Origin: Paguma larvata
Taxonomy: Eukaryota > Chordata > Mammalia > Carnivora > Viverridae
NCBI GenBank assembly: GCA_030068075.1
Contig: JAINVK010000523.1
Location: 62,001 to 126,000, forward strand
DNA: 64,000 nucleotides
Reading direction: 5' to 3'
The notes below the pieces were generated by a model that saw only the letters and a program-made list of their open reading frames with translations, was not told where the DNA came from and ran no database searches. Made by a program: the position numbers and the translations under genes. This document shows positions 23,738 to 33,124 of the stretch, piece after piece. Numbering within the stretch: the first letter of the stretch is position 1; the number at the start of each line of letters is the position of its first letter.

Positions 23738-23945
23738 TCAGAGACTCAACCGGAGCTGTTGGTTTGTGGATATATTTTGAAGGTAGAGCCCTGACAGATT
23801 GAATGTAGGTTGTGAGAGAAAAAATAATCAAAAATGACTCCAAAATGTTTTTCCAGAGCCAAATTATCGTATGGATTCATAAGAACAAATTTAAGGGAAA
23901 AAAGTGATTTGAGTGGAAAAGCGGTACTATAAGTCAAATTTAATT
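23738..23945. other. Possible L2-type ancient repeat
   Basis: 'ggatatattttgaaggtaga' and 'gactccaaaatgtttttcc' resemble the long L2-associated ancient repeat also seen near 12.2 and 51.7 kb. The resemblance is weak. Confidence 0.35.
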
Positions 23946-23963
23946 AAAAATGCCAAAGCAGAG

Positions 23964-24165
23964 GTGCCTGGGTGGCTCAGTCAGCTGAGTGTCTGACTTT
24001 GGCTCAGGTCACGATCTCATGGTTTGTGAGTTCGAGCCCCATGTTGGGCTCTGTGCTGACAGCTCAGAGCCTGGAGCCTGCTTCAGATTCTGTGTGTCTC
24101 TCTCTCTCTGCCCCTCCCCCACTCATGTTCTGTCTCTCTCTGTCCCCAAAATAAATAAACATTAA
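23964..24165 (+). mobile_element. Felid SINE, young
   Basis: Very close to consensus from 'gtgcctgggtggctcagtca' through 'cagagcctggagcctgcttc' to the tail. A perfect direct repeat 'aaaaatgccaaagcagag' flanks it (23946-23963; again ending at 24185). The lack of decay in the repeat indicates a recent insertion. The open frame 23972-24154 is this SINE translated. Confidence 0.96.
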
Positions 24166-24185
24166 AAAAAAAATGCCAAAGCAGA

Positions 24186-25101
24186 GGCATGCTCCATAGG
24201 AGGCAACAATTAAACCTTTGGGACAACTTTAGATGATTCTCACGGGAACAAAAATATGTACATAGGAAAAAAAATTAAAATTAGGAACAAAAATTATATT
24301 TGAAAACTATAAAAATTGAGAGGAAGGTGATAGTACCATTAGGGGAACAATTAAGTTAAGAGCAAGCCTCACAAGTTGGAAAAGAGAAGGTAAGAAAAAA
24401 TAACTCCTCCAGTTAATAAAAGGTGTCACAACGCAGTCTTGTATATACAACAGACCACGAGCATTAACAATGTCGGTTTTGAGGCAAAGAGTGTTCTAAA
24501 ATCATATGTTTCCACTGTACTCACAGCTAGAGGTATAGAATCAGTGGGAATGGTAGAGGAATCCCATTTAGCAGCTGAGCCCTGGGAATAAAGTCACTAA
24601 AATGGAAGAAAGAAGTACAGAGAGAAAAGATAGATTTTGTAACCCCATGATAATAGGTATGAACTAATGCACAGTAATATCCTGAGGCAGTACACTTCAT
24701 GTGCTATAGGAAAAGCATGTCAATGAGGAAAATCATTCTGACACCCTACTTACTTCCAAAAATAATTTAAATGTTCTTTATTTTTCCTGTCAACTCAGAA
24801 GACTGAACCTGGAAGGACAACAGATACATGCGACAGAATAATATTTCTTATTTTTGAAGTATTGATTTTTTCTTGAAATTGCCTCCTTTTTTCCTTCCGC
24901 CCTCCCTCATGTCATTCAATTAAACAGATTTAGAAATATTATCATGGGATAAGGGGTATTAGTTTGATGGAAAATGGAAAATATTTGCTAAGTCTTTGCT
25001 TTTTATCTAAAAATAGATAGCCTTTGAAAAACTTCCGAGTACTTCTAGGATATTTTAAGTATTTTGGAGAGCGGCGTTTGAGGACTGCGTATCATTTTGC
25101 T
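24186..25101. other. Unannotated interval
   Basis: Purine-rich, with possible remnants of the ancient repeat noted at 23738 ('agctgagccctgggaataaa' near 24575). No coding frame with a known domain. Confidence 0.35.
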
Positions 25102-25358
25102 GGAGCAGCGTTCTTACCTGGGAGTGATTTTGTGCCCCTTCCTCGCTGCCCACCAGAAAACATTTGGCAAAATCTGGAAACATTTTTGAATGTCACCAGG
25201 AGACTGGGGTGGGGTGGAGGTCCTGGAATCTAGTAGGTAGAGACCAGGGTGCTAATAAACATTTTACGATGTTAACACGTTTTAAGATGTTAGGACATTT
25301 AAGACATCTCCTCTACCCCTAGCCCAGTCCAGTATGTCAAAAGTGCTGAGATTGAGGG
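25102..25358 (+). mobile_element. MER20-like hAT DNA transposon relic
   Basis: Landmarks in order are 'agcgttcttacctgggagtg', 'aaacatttggcaaaatctgg', 'aaacatttttgaatgtcacc', 'ggaatctagtaggtagagac', 'gctaataaacattttacgat' and 'caaaagtgctgagattgagg'. These match the non-autonomous hAT-Charlie element MER20, usually about 220 bp. An extra stretch near 25262-25300 looks like a local duplication ('gttaacacgttttaagatgt'). Confidence 0.75.
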
Positions 25359-25936
25359 GCTCCTTGCTCTAGTGAGATTGGAGAATATTCTTTTAGTTTT
25401 GTAGGAACACAGAGAATATGGGTGAGTAAAAAGAGTAGAGGCAGCAGGGGATTTTGCAAGACGGGATTCACCGACCTGGTAGATTGCTGGATGCTGTGAG
25501 GACATTTTGTCTCACAAGCTGACAACCAGAGATGACACCATAAAGGAAAGACCGTGCATTGTGTTCAAGCTATTTTGGTCTGAGCCTGGCAGAAATGATG
25601 GCACTTTTGTATGTCAGGGAAGCTATAGAATGATCTCATGTCTCGATACACAGAGAAGGTGGAGAGAGGTGACTGTAGCTGAAAATGTGAAGCAAAGAAC
25701 AGGCAGGAGATGCTCAGCGAAGAACAGAGACAGAGGTTCAGGGGTAGCCCCTTAATCTACCAACTCTGCGACAAAGGTGTGGCTTGAGGGAGATACAGGA
25801 AGCTGAGCCCTGAAAGGGAAGAAACTGTGGTAGCTCAAAGACGGTGCCATATTGCAACAGGGGAAAATATTTCCCAGGGAGCCCGTAAGTTTAGGAGAAC
25901 ATTCCGCATGAGGAAAAGTTTTCATAGATATAAGTT
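25359..25936. other. GC-richer unannotated interval
   Basis: An open frame of 82 codons (25507-25755) has no recognisable domain, and no start context or splice structure supports a gene. Base composition is less AT-rich than its neighbours. It may be an old repeat I cannot name. Confidence 0.35.
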
Positions 25937-25949
25937 TAAAATCATTCAG

Positions 25950-26163
25950 GGGCACCTGGGTGGCTAAGTCGGTTAGGCGTCCAACTTCGGCTCCGAGGTC
26001 ATGATCTTGCAGTCTGTGGGTTCGAGCCCCGCGTCGGGCTCTGAGCTGACAGCTCGGAGCCTGAAGCCTGCTTCAGATTCTGTGTCTCCCTCTCTATCTC
26101 TGCCCTCCCCTGCTTACACTGTCTCTCTCTCAAAAATAAAATAAAAACATTAAAAAAATAAAA
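25950..26163 (+). mobile_element. Felid SINE, CpG-rich
   Basis: Flanked by the 13-bp repeat 'taaaatcattcag' at 25937-25949 and 26164-26176. Several CpG sites survive ('ttcgagccccgcgtcgggct'), which suggests a relatively young copy. Confidence 0.95.
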
Positions 26164-26221
26164 TAAAATCATTCAGTTTAGGTGGTTATACTTGAACTTT
26201 GTGCAAACCAAATGTTAATTT

Positions 26222-26408
26222 TCTTAAATATTTATTTTTGAAAGAGAGAGAGAGAGACAGACAGACAAAAAAACAGAAAGAGGGGGAGACACAGAATCCC
26301 AAGCAGGCTCCAAGCTCTGCCCAACATGGGGCTCAAAGCCACAAACCAGGAGATCATGACCTGAGCCAAAGCTAGTTGCTTAACCAACCGAGCCATCCAG
26401 GCTCCCCC
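26222..26408 (-). mobile_element. Felid SINE
   Basis: Reverse-complement copy: 'cccaagcaggctccaagctc' in the middle and 'accgagccatccaggctccc' at the right edge. It lies 58 bases from the plus-strand SINE at 25950, giving a tail-to-tail inverted pair. Confidence 0.93.
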
Positions 26409-26419
26409 AAACATTGAAA

Positions 26420-26570
26420 TTTCTAAAGCTAAAATTTAAATACATCACATTAGAGAATCAAAAAATACTTCACTTTTCTCAAGTACAGAGTTTTTAAGAT
26501 GAGGCTGTAGATGGTTTAAAAATCTGGATGAAGCTTGTTGCTATTGGTTTTTGCTTTGTCTTGGTTTAGT
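26420..26570. other. Short unannotated interval
   Basis: No feature recognised. Confidence 0.4.
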
Positions 26571-26616
26571 TGTGTGTGTGTGTGTGCGTGTGTGTGCGTG
26601 TGTGTGCGTGTGTGTT
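26571..26616 (+). repeat. (TG)n with TGCG interruptions
   Basis: About 46 bases of TG repeat with a regularly spaced C substitution ('tgtgtgtgcgtgtgtgtgcg'), a higher-order 10-base pattern repeated three times. The two frames opened here are low-complexity. Confidence 0.95.
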
Positions 26617-27389
26617 TAAACTTAGACAGTCTAACTAAAATGGCTAGGATTGAAAACACCAAAGAATGCCATTTTGCAAACTTGCGGTCTTTTATTATCA
26701 TTCTGCCACAAAGATTTCTGGCGGAGCTTTAGAGGGGTGACAGCAAAATGGGTTTTTTGTCTGAATACCCTGATCTTTTTATATCATGTATCTGTAAGGA
26801 TATTAGTGTTATAACTCTTTTAAAGGCTTCACTATTTAAAGCAACTTTTTAAAATATCAAATTCATCAAAAGTTAATAGCGATGTCTTTGTAGTACGATA
26901 ACTAAATTTACTAAGAACTACCTATGTGCCAACCATTCAAACCTAAATAGTCTGATTTCAAGGTATACTGCAGTGGCTTAGAGCTATGCTCCATCCCAGG
27001 AGAGAAAGTTCCCAGAACCTACCAAATTTAATGCTAGCTGCAAGGAGTTTGGGAAATGAAATTTTTATTTTGGAAAGTCATGTTGCCAGTTGAATTTCTA
27101 ATGCTCTGAAAGAGGAGAAATCAGGTTTAGGAGACAACTAGAAGACTGTGCCCCTGGCTAATTAGAATAAATGATCATCATATCTCCTATATATAACATT
27201 ATCTCCATCTCTCCTGCCTAGTATAAGCATCAACATTGATATACTTTTTCTAAATGTTCTATCCTACATACATAGTTTTATGCTATTTGATTAATACTAA
27301 AATAATTTATCGACTAAAATTAATTTATCAATTTTAGTCAATATCGAAATATCTAAATATCAAAATAAAATCGAATTTTATTACCAAAA
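26617..27389. other. Unannotated AT-rich interval
   Basis: A weak MIR-like phrase ('aactacctatgtgccaacca' near 26915) is the only hint of a repeat. There is no gene. Confidence 0.35.
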
Positions 27390-27408
27390 AGTACCCTGCA
27401 TTATTCTT

Positions 27409-27629
27409 GTTTTTTAATTGTTTTTAATGTTTATTTATTTTTGAGAGGGGGAGAGACAGAGTATGAGCAGAGGAGGGGCAGAGAGAGAGGGAGACACAGA
27501 ATCTGAAGCTGGCTCCAGGCTCCAGCTGTCAGCACAGAACCTGACATTGGGCTTGAACCCATGAACCGCAAGATCATGATATGAGCCAAAGTCAGACGCT
27601 TAACCAGCTGAGTCACCCAGGCGCCCCAG
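27409..27629 (-). mobile_element. Felid SINE, young
   Basis: Flanked by a perfect 19-bp duplication 'agtaccctgcattattctt' at 27390-27408 and 27630-27648. The head complement 'gagtcacccaggcgcccc' retains its CpG. This is a recent insertion. Confidence 0.96.
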
Positions 27630-27649
27630 AGTACCCTGCATTATTCTTA

Positions 27650-28010
27650 AGAGATACCTCTATAGCAATGACTGACCCATGTTTCCAAGATAAGCATTTA
27701 AGTCATACAGCCAGCCTGTAGGTAAAATAACAGCATCTGTGAACTTAGCAGCTAAAGTATTGTGTAGGATTTGTGCAAATACTTTCCTTGTCATATGAAA
27801 CCTAATATATTTTATGATTTTCAAAGAATGCATGAGCTCCCTCTTGGTGTGTCTATTGGCTTGAATTCAGGACTGCTTGATGGCAGCGTTCATGGCCTTT
27901 ACCACCGTTTCTGGCCATTGCTGCTATGTGAGAAAGTCTTTAAGTATCTTATGAGATGCTACTTTGATAAACCGCCAAGTCTTTCCTACTAGGTTTTCAG
28001 GAGGTATTGC
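27650..28010. other. Unannotated interval
   Basis: The 73-codon frame at 27771-27992 has no recognised domain. No repeat head. Confidence 0.35.
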
Positions 28011-28011
28011 T

Positions 28012-28123
28012 GCTTGCTCTTCTCCTTCTCCTTCTTTTTGGTAGACAGCCAATATTGAAAATTGAGACTCTTTTCTTCCTTCCCTTCCCCTCCTCTCCCC
28101 TTCCCTCTCCTCTTTGCCCTCCC

Positions 28124-28154
<31 letters not shown>

Positions 28155-28157
28155 CTT
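28012..28157 (+). repeat. Long polypyrimidine tract
   Basis: 'cttctccttctccttc' at the left and C/T-rich sequence at 28071-28157 ending in (TTTTC)n, with a short mixed stretch at 28038-28068. The complementary purine strand generates the lysine/arginine/glutamate-rich frames seen here, which are not genes. Confidence 0.85.
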
Positions 28158-28299
28158 GGCAGACACTCTTTCCTGATAGATACAAAATTTAATTCCCTTT
28201 TTTCCTCATTGAATATTTTAAAAGGAGTATTTGAGCTGATGTTAAATTAGAGAGGTACTAATGTTACCAGTGGGAGCACTGTGTAAATGGGAGTCTTGG

Positions 28300-28760
28300 T
28301 CCTTGGATTCCCACAGGAAGATTGATGTGGGAATCCACGCTTGAATAAAGACAGCCAGAAGGAAAGTAGCAAGCCTAAAGCAGTTTACTGAAATGAAAGT
28401 ACACTCTCAAGGTGGGAGCATTGACAGGCGTCTTGAGGTAGAACTGGCCCTAGGTTGTTGTGGGATTGGCTATTTGTTGTGTCTTTCAGGGCTGGGAGGA
28501 GCCATGTGGTATAATAGGGTGGTCTCTAATGGAGGCCCCTTCCAATCATTTGGGGGACTCGTTCCACAGGGTGAGAGGAGGAGTTTTTGACCTATAAGAT
28601 TTACACCCCAATAGTCATGGCAGCCTTTCTCCATGGTGTGGGGTTATAACTGCAATGCAAATACACTGTCATAAGACCAGAGGTTATCCTGGGGCAGAGG
28701 TGGAAGAGGAGAATACATGCTCCTCACCTGTGGCTCTTGATCTGTCAGCCCCAAGATCGT
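28300..28760 (-). mobile_element. Probable ERV LTR-derived repeat
   Basis: GC-balanced block with 'aagcctaaagcagtttactg', then 'aagtacactctcaaggtggg', then 'ctccatggtgtggggttata'. The reverse complement has the arrangement of a class I retroviral LTR: a CCAAT-like 'gccaatccca' and a degraded poly(A) signal. Termini and target duplication are not resolved, and no viral gene is present. It could extend to about 28950. Confidence 0.45.
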
Positions 28761-28979
28761 GAAAGCCACACGGTCAAGATGTTGTGCCCCTTGGCTTTTA
28801 ATGGATAGCTTATTTATTACCATCCTTGCCTCCAGCTCCTGTCTCTTTCATTCCCCTTCAAGGACTTGGGACTTTGCCTTCTGGTGTTCCTTCCTCTGCT
28901 CATGTCTAGCTCTACCTAACACTAAGCGATATTACTGCCTGTTTCTAATTTTTGAGATGGAATCAAGAGTTTAACTATT

Positions 28980-29374
28980 AATAAAACTGACCACAAAAAA
29001 TGTATCTCTGAAATTATATTTGAAATCTGAAGATTGAGAGACAGTTTGGAGCTCTCTGGAATTAGTGTATTAACATATCAGGACGAAGCTGTCCAGAATC
29101 AAGAAGCAAAAAATGTGTGTCAGAGGCAGGTACAAGATTCACCAAAGTGGAGTAAAAGAAAAGAGGTTAAACACTAGAGAAGGACCAGACGAACACACAT
29201 TCCTAGGCAAGCTAAGAAATGATGGGTTGCCTTTAAATCCTGAATTAGCACTAAAATTACACACTAGTTAGAATAGATTATTATTTGTCTTTTTTCAGTG
29301 TATTTATATCCAAAATGTTAATAAAATTCTTTATCTGTATCCTATATTACTGTTTACTGTAAAGAATCAGATTT
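28980..29374. other. Unannotated interval
   Basis: No gene or repeat recognised. Confidence 0.4.
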
Positions 29375-29394
29375 AATAATAAATGCATTTTTAA

Positions 29395-29611
29395 ATTATT
29401 TTTAATGTTTTCTTTTTCTTTTTTAAGAGACAGAGAGAGACAGAGTGTAACTGGGGAAGGAGCAGAGAGAGAGGGAGACACAGAATCTGAAGCAGGCTCC
29501 AGGCTCTGAGCTGTCAGCACAGAGACTGATGTGGGGCTCGAACTCATGAACTGTGAGATCATGCCCTGAGCCAAAGTCGAAGCTCAACCGACTGAGCTAC
29601 CCAGGCACTCC
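29395..29611 (-). mobile_element. Felid SINE, young
   Basis: Flanked by a perfect 20-bp duplication 'aataataaatgcatttttaa' at 29375-29394 and 29612-29631. The body is near consensus. The minus-strand frame 29347-29574 is the SINE translated. Confidence 0.96.
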
Positions 29612-29631
29612 AATAATAAATGCATTTTTAA

Positions 29632-30204
29632 GAGAAAACTCTTAGATCAGGTCACCAATATGACATCGTAATTATCATTCTGGTGAATTTGTTTATGGAG
29701 TGAGATAATAAAACTTTACAGTGTTGTTTCCAGAAGTTCTGTCATGATCACTGCAGTAAACAGTCCCCCAAGTACACCAGGGTATAGAGTTTACCGTCTT
29801 GTAGCTCTGTCTGAAAATTGTACCACATCATCTTATTACTATATATGATTGTGAAATATTTATAAAGTCATGCTCATGGGAACATTGAATATTGTGTGCT
29901 TTAAAAATAACATGATTTGCCAGCAGTTTCAGGGTTGTTTATTCTTAATCCAAAAACATAATTTCCATATTATGAAAATTCGCTACATGCAATTTCATAT
30001 TTTTATTTTTGCAGATAATCAAGGATAGTTAGGAGTAAACAGATTTTTGCCTTCCAAATGACCATGTTGGTAACATATTGAAAGTATATATTCCGATGTT
30101 CCATTTTCTTCTTCATCATAGATTTTCAGCAAATCTGTCAACCTGAAATTCCTGTTTCACTTTTGAGCACAATTTTAATTCTTTTCTATTTGGAGGAAAA
30201 ATTG
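29632..30204. other. Unannotated AT-rich interval
   Basis: No gene or repeat recognised upstream of the COX4I1 retrocopy. Confidence 0.4.
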
Positions 30205-30905
30205 CATGTTGGGTGGCAGTGGCAGAATGTTGGGTACCAGAGTGTTTAGCCTAATTGGCAAGCAAGCAATTCCCACCTCAGTGTGTGTAGGAGCACACAG
30301 GGAAGTGTCCTGAAGACTGAAGACTATGCTCTCCCTGGGGTTATACACACCAGTTTGTCTCTTGCCTGACACACTCGCCTCAAGAAATTCTCTGTCAGCC
30401 AGAGGACCTTGAACGAGAAGAGGACTCCCTGGAGCAGCCTCTCCATTAATGGAAAAGTTGAATTGCACCACATTCAGTGCAACGAGACATTTGCTGAAAG
30501 GAACAGGAGCAGGAAGGAGCTGCAGACCATCGTGGGTAGCTAAGTACCGCCATGTTCTTAATCGGCTTGACTGCTCTCTTTCTCATCTGGGAGAAGCACT
30601 ATGTGTAGGGTCTCTTCCCACACACCATTGAAGAGGAGTGGGTGGCCAAACAGAGCAACAGGATCCTCAGCATGAAGGTCAGGCTGATGCAGGGCTTCTC
30701 AGCAGAGTGGGACAACAACAAGAACGAGTGGAAGAAATAGGAGCCCGCCGCTCGCCCATCTGAGCCTCACCATGTTGTGGCACCTCCGTGCAGCTCAGTG
30801 TATTTACTGGAAACTGTTACATTGCAGAGCCAATGCTAATAAGTGAGTAGTTTACTTGGAAAAAAATTGCGCTCTGATTTCTGTGTAACTCTGAATAAAT
30901 GTCGG
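30205..30905 (+). pseudogene. COX4I1: Processed pseudogene of cytochrome c oxidase subunit 4 isoform 1
   Basis: An intronless copy of a COX4I1-type mRNA. The ATG is at 30227, and the presequence MLGTRVFSLIGKQAIPTSVC follows in frame. Further blocks match in order: WSSLSINGKVEL (30431-30466), FAERNRSRKELQTIVG (about 30490-30537), MFLIGLTALFLIWEKHYV (30552-30605) and [10 protein letters not shown] through [14 protein letters not shown] to the stop at 30738-30740. A 3' UTR of about 160 bases with 'gaataaatg' near 30893 follows. The parent is a nuclear-encoded inner-membrane subunit of respiratory complex IV, normally 169 residues, with an N-terminal mitochondrial presequence and one transmembrane helix. 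Lesions are a frameshift near 30297, TGA at 30367-30369, a small insertion with frameshift near 30541, and TAG at 30606-30608. No intron remnants are visible. A clean A tail and flanking repeat are not obvious, so the insertion is fairly old. It cannot make the protein. Confidence 0.93.
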
Positions 30906-30909
30906 TCCC

Positions 30910-31875
30910 GGTAACAGACCAGACTACATATGTTTGATCCACTCAGAGTTTTCTAGAAGACACATATCACTGCTCCATATGGATGTTGTAAGGAAGTTGA
31001 TGTTTCCATGCTTTCACTAGTTTTCTCATTTGTTGATCTTGTCTCCTACGAAAACAGTCTGGCACGGTCTTTTCTTTTTCAACACTCTCCTCAAATTTAT
31101 TTGTTTTGTATTTAATTTTCACTTTCATATATTCTTGTATCTATTTCAATATTACTTTACTTTTATGTCTGCACATACAGGATGCTTTTATGTTTAAAGT
31201 GTCCTTTAAAAAATCATTTATTCAGACAGAACTGGAAGGGCCAGAGAAATTGGAGTTTACCACAAGATTTATTTTCTGATATCCACAGTGGCTTTCCTGT
31301 TATTCCTTTTTGTTCTCTGTTGCTACAACTGATATTTTAGAAAAACTGTTATTTCTTTTTAGGTATCTGATAGGATTTAGCTGCACTAATTTACAAATAC
31401 AAAAAAAAATGAAATTTGTAGGGGTTTTCAGTGCAAACTCCAAACATGTGTGTGGAGTTGAACATAGGAAAGTATGTGAAAGGCACTACATAAGATGGAA
31501 TCTGAAATAACTTTGCTTCCTTTTGTTAAATGAATCAATACTTCAGTGATCATAGCTCACTAATAGGAGGGAATAACATTATAATAGTTCAGCGTATAAA
31601 TGTCTGTCAGATTTTGCTCTTTACAACTGGACCTTCTGATAAGTTAAGCATACGTTCTCTTAGATTCTGTCTTAAGATCAATAAAAGGTAGCCTCTCTGT
31701 TCCTAAATTCATAAAATGGTTAGATGTCCTTCATGTGAACTTCGTCAGCAATTGGACCTGCTCCAACTTGACACTAACTCCAAGCATATTTTGCATTTAC
31801 TCTCCATTTATTCCCAGCACTTAAACTAAGCTAATTCCATACATAGGAAGTTCTAGCTTCAAAAACAGCTAAAAA
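30910..31875. other. Unannotated interval
   Basis: No gene or repeat recognised between the pseudogene and the L1 3' end. The 66-codon frame at 31310 has no known domain. Confidence 0.4.
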
Positions 31876-32706
31876 GATGTACGTATGGCCAACAAGCATG
31901 TGAACAGATGATCAGCAGTTTAAACAATGAGATACCACTAAATACCTATTAGATCGGCTAAAATCCAAAACACCGACAGTAGTCAATGCTGATAATATTG
32001 CAGAAAACAGGGACTCCCATTCACTGTTCGTAGGAATGTAAGATGGTACAGCCACTTTGGAGAACACTGTGGCAGTTTCTACAAAACTAAACATGCTGTT
32101 ACCATATGATGCAGCAATCATGCTCCTTGTTATTTACCAAAAGGAGATAAAAATTTATGTCTACACAAGAACATATACATGGATGTGTGTAGAAGCCTTA
32201 TTCATAACTGCCAAAAGTTGAAAGCAAATCAAGTTGTCTCTCAATAGGTGAATAGATAAACTGTGGTACATCAAGACAATGGAATATTATTCAGCACTAA
32301 AAAGCAATGAGCTATCAAGCCACAAAAAGACATGGTGAAAACTTAACTGCGTATTACTAAGTGAAAGAAGTCAATCTGGAAATACTACTCTCTGTAGGAT
32401 TCTAACGATATAGCATTCTGGAAAAGGCAAAACTGTGGAGACAGGAATATGATCAGTGTTTGCCAAGAGTTTTGGCAGGAAGGAAGGACTAGGTGGAGCA
32501 CAGGAGGTTCTTAGGGCAGCGAAACCATTCCGTATGATCCTGTAATGGTAGATACATATTATTATCCATTTGTCCAAAGCTGTATACTGTACAACACAAA
32601 TGGTGAATCTTAATGTAAACTATAGATTTTAGGTAATGATGCATCAATATAGGCTTATCAATTATAACAAATGTAGCACACTAACACAAGATACTAATAA
32701 TCAGAG

Positions 32707-32763
<57 letters not shown>

Positions 32764-32862
32764 GGCTAGTGGTAATCAGGAGGTATTTTCAACTCTCTGT
32801 ACTTCACATTCAGTTTATCCATAAACCTAAAAGTTCTTGAAAAACTGTCTATAGTTTTTTTA
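31876..32862 (+). mobile_element. L1 3' end (old)
   Basis: Ordered landmarks: 'atgagataccactaaatacc' (31928), 'atgctgataatattgcagaa' (31987), 'cactttggagaacactgtgg' (32053), 'ataggtgaatagataaactg' (32244), 'caatggaatattattcagca' (32277), 'gtgaaagaagtcaatctgga' (32361) and 'catttgtccaaagctgtata' (32567). It covers the end of ORF2 and the 3' UTR, frame destroyed. A long TG microsatellite splits its 3' part. Confidence 0.85.
32711..32761 (+). repeat. (TG)n microsatellite, about 25 uninterrupted units
   Basis: A perfect 51-base TG run, the longest pure dinucleotide repeat in the window. Confidence 0.97.
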
Positions 32863-32910
32863 AAATGTCATTGAATCAACAAATATATCTTGTAAAACCT
32901 GATTATATTA

Positions 32911-33120
32911 CATATAAACATATTTTAAGTTTATTTATTTTGAGAGGAGAGACAGAGCAAGCGGGGGAGGGACAGAGAAAGAGGGCGAGAGAGAGAATCC
33001 CAAGCAGGCTCCACACTGTCCGTGCAGAGCCCAATGGGAGACTTCATCTCACAAACCATGAGATCATGACCTGAGCCGAGGTCAAGAGACGCCTAACCAA
33101 CTGAACCACCCAGATGCTCC
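32911..33120 (-). mobile_element. Felid SINE
   Basis: Flanked by imperfect repeats 'cctgattatatt' (32898-32909) and 'cctgattgtatt' (33124-33135). Right edge 'ctgaaccacccagatgctcc' is the diverged head complement. Confidence 0.92.
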
Positions 33121-33124
33121 AATC

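Noticed and set aside
23972..24154. Recurring open frame of about 60 codons containing 'AQVTISWFVSSSPMLGSVLT'-like sequence, seen many times on both strands
   Set aside because: It is the SINE translated. Every instance lies within a SINE and the frame follows the repeat, with no shared start context or selection signature.
26232..26414. Open frames overlapping minus-strand SINEs
   Set aside because: Explained by the SINE; no independent coding evidence.
28007..28250. Several overlapping frames rich in K/R/E or S/F/L
   Set aside because: Low-complexity translation of the polypyrimidine/polypurine tract.
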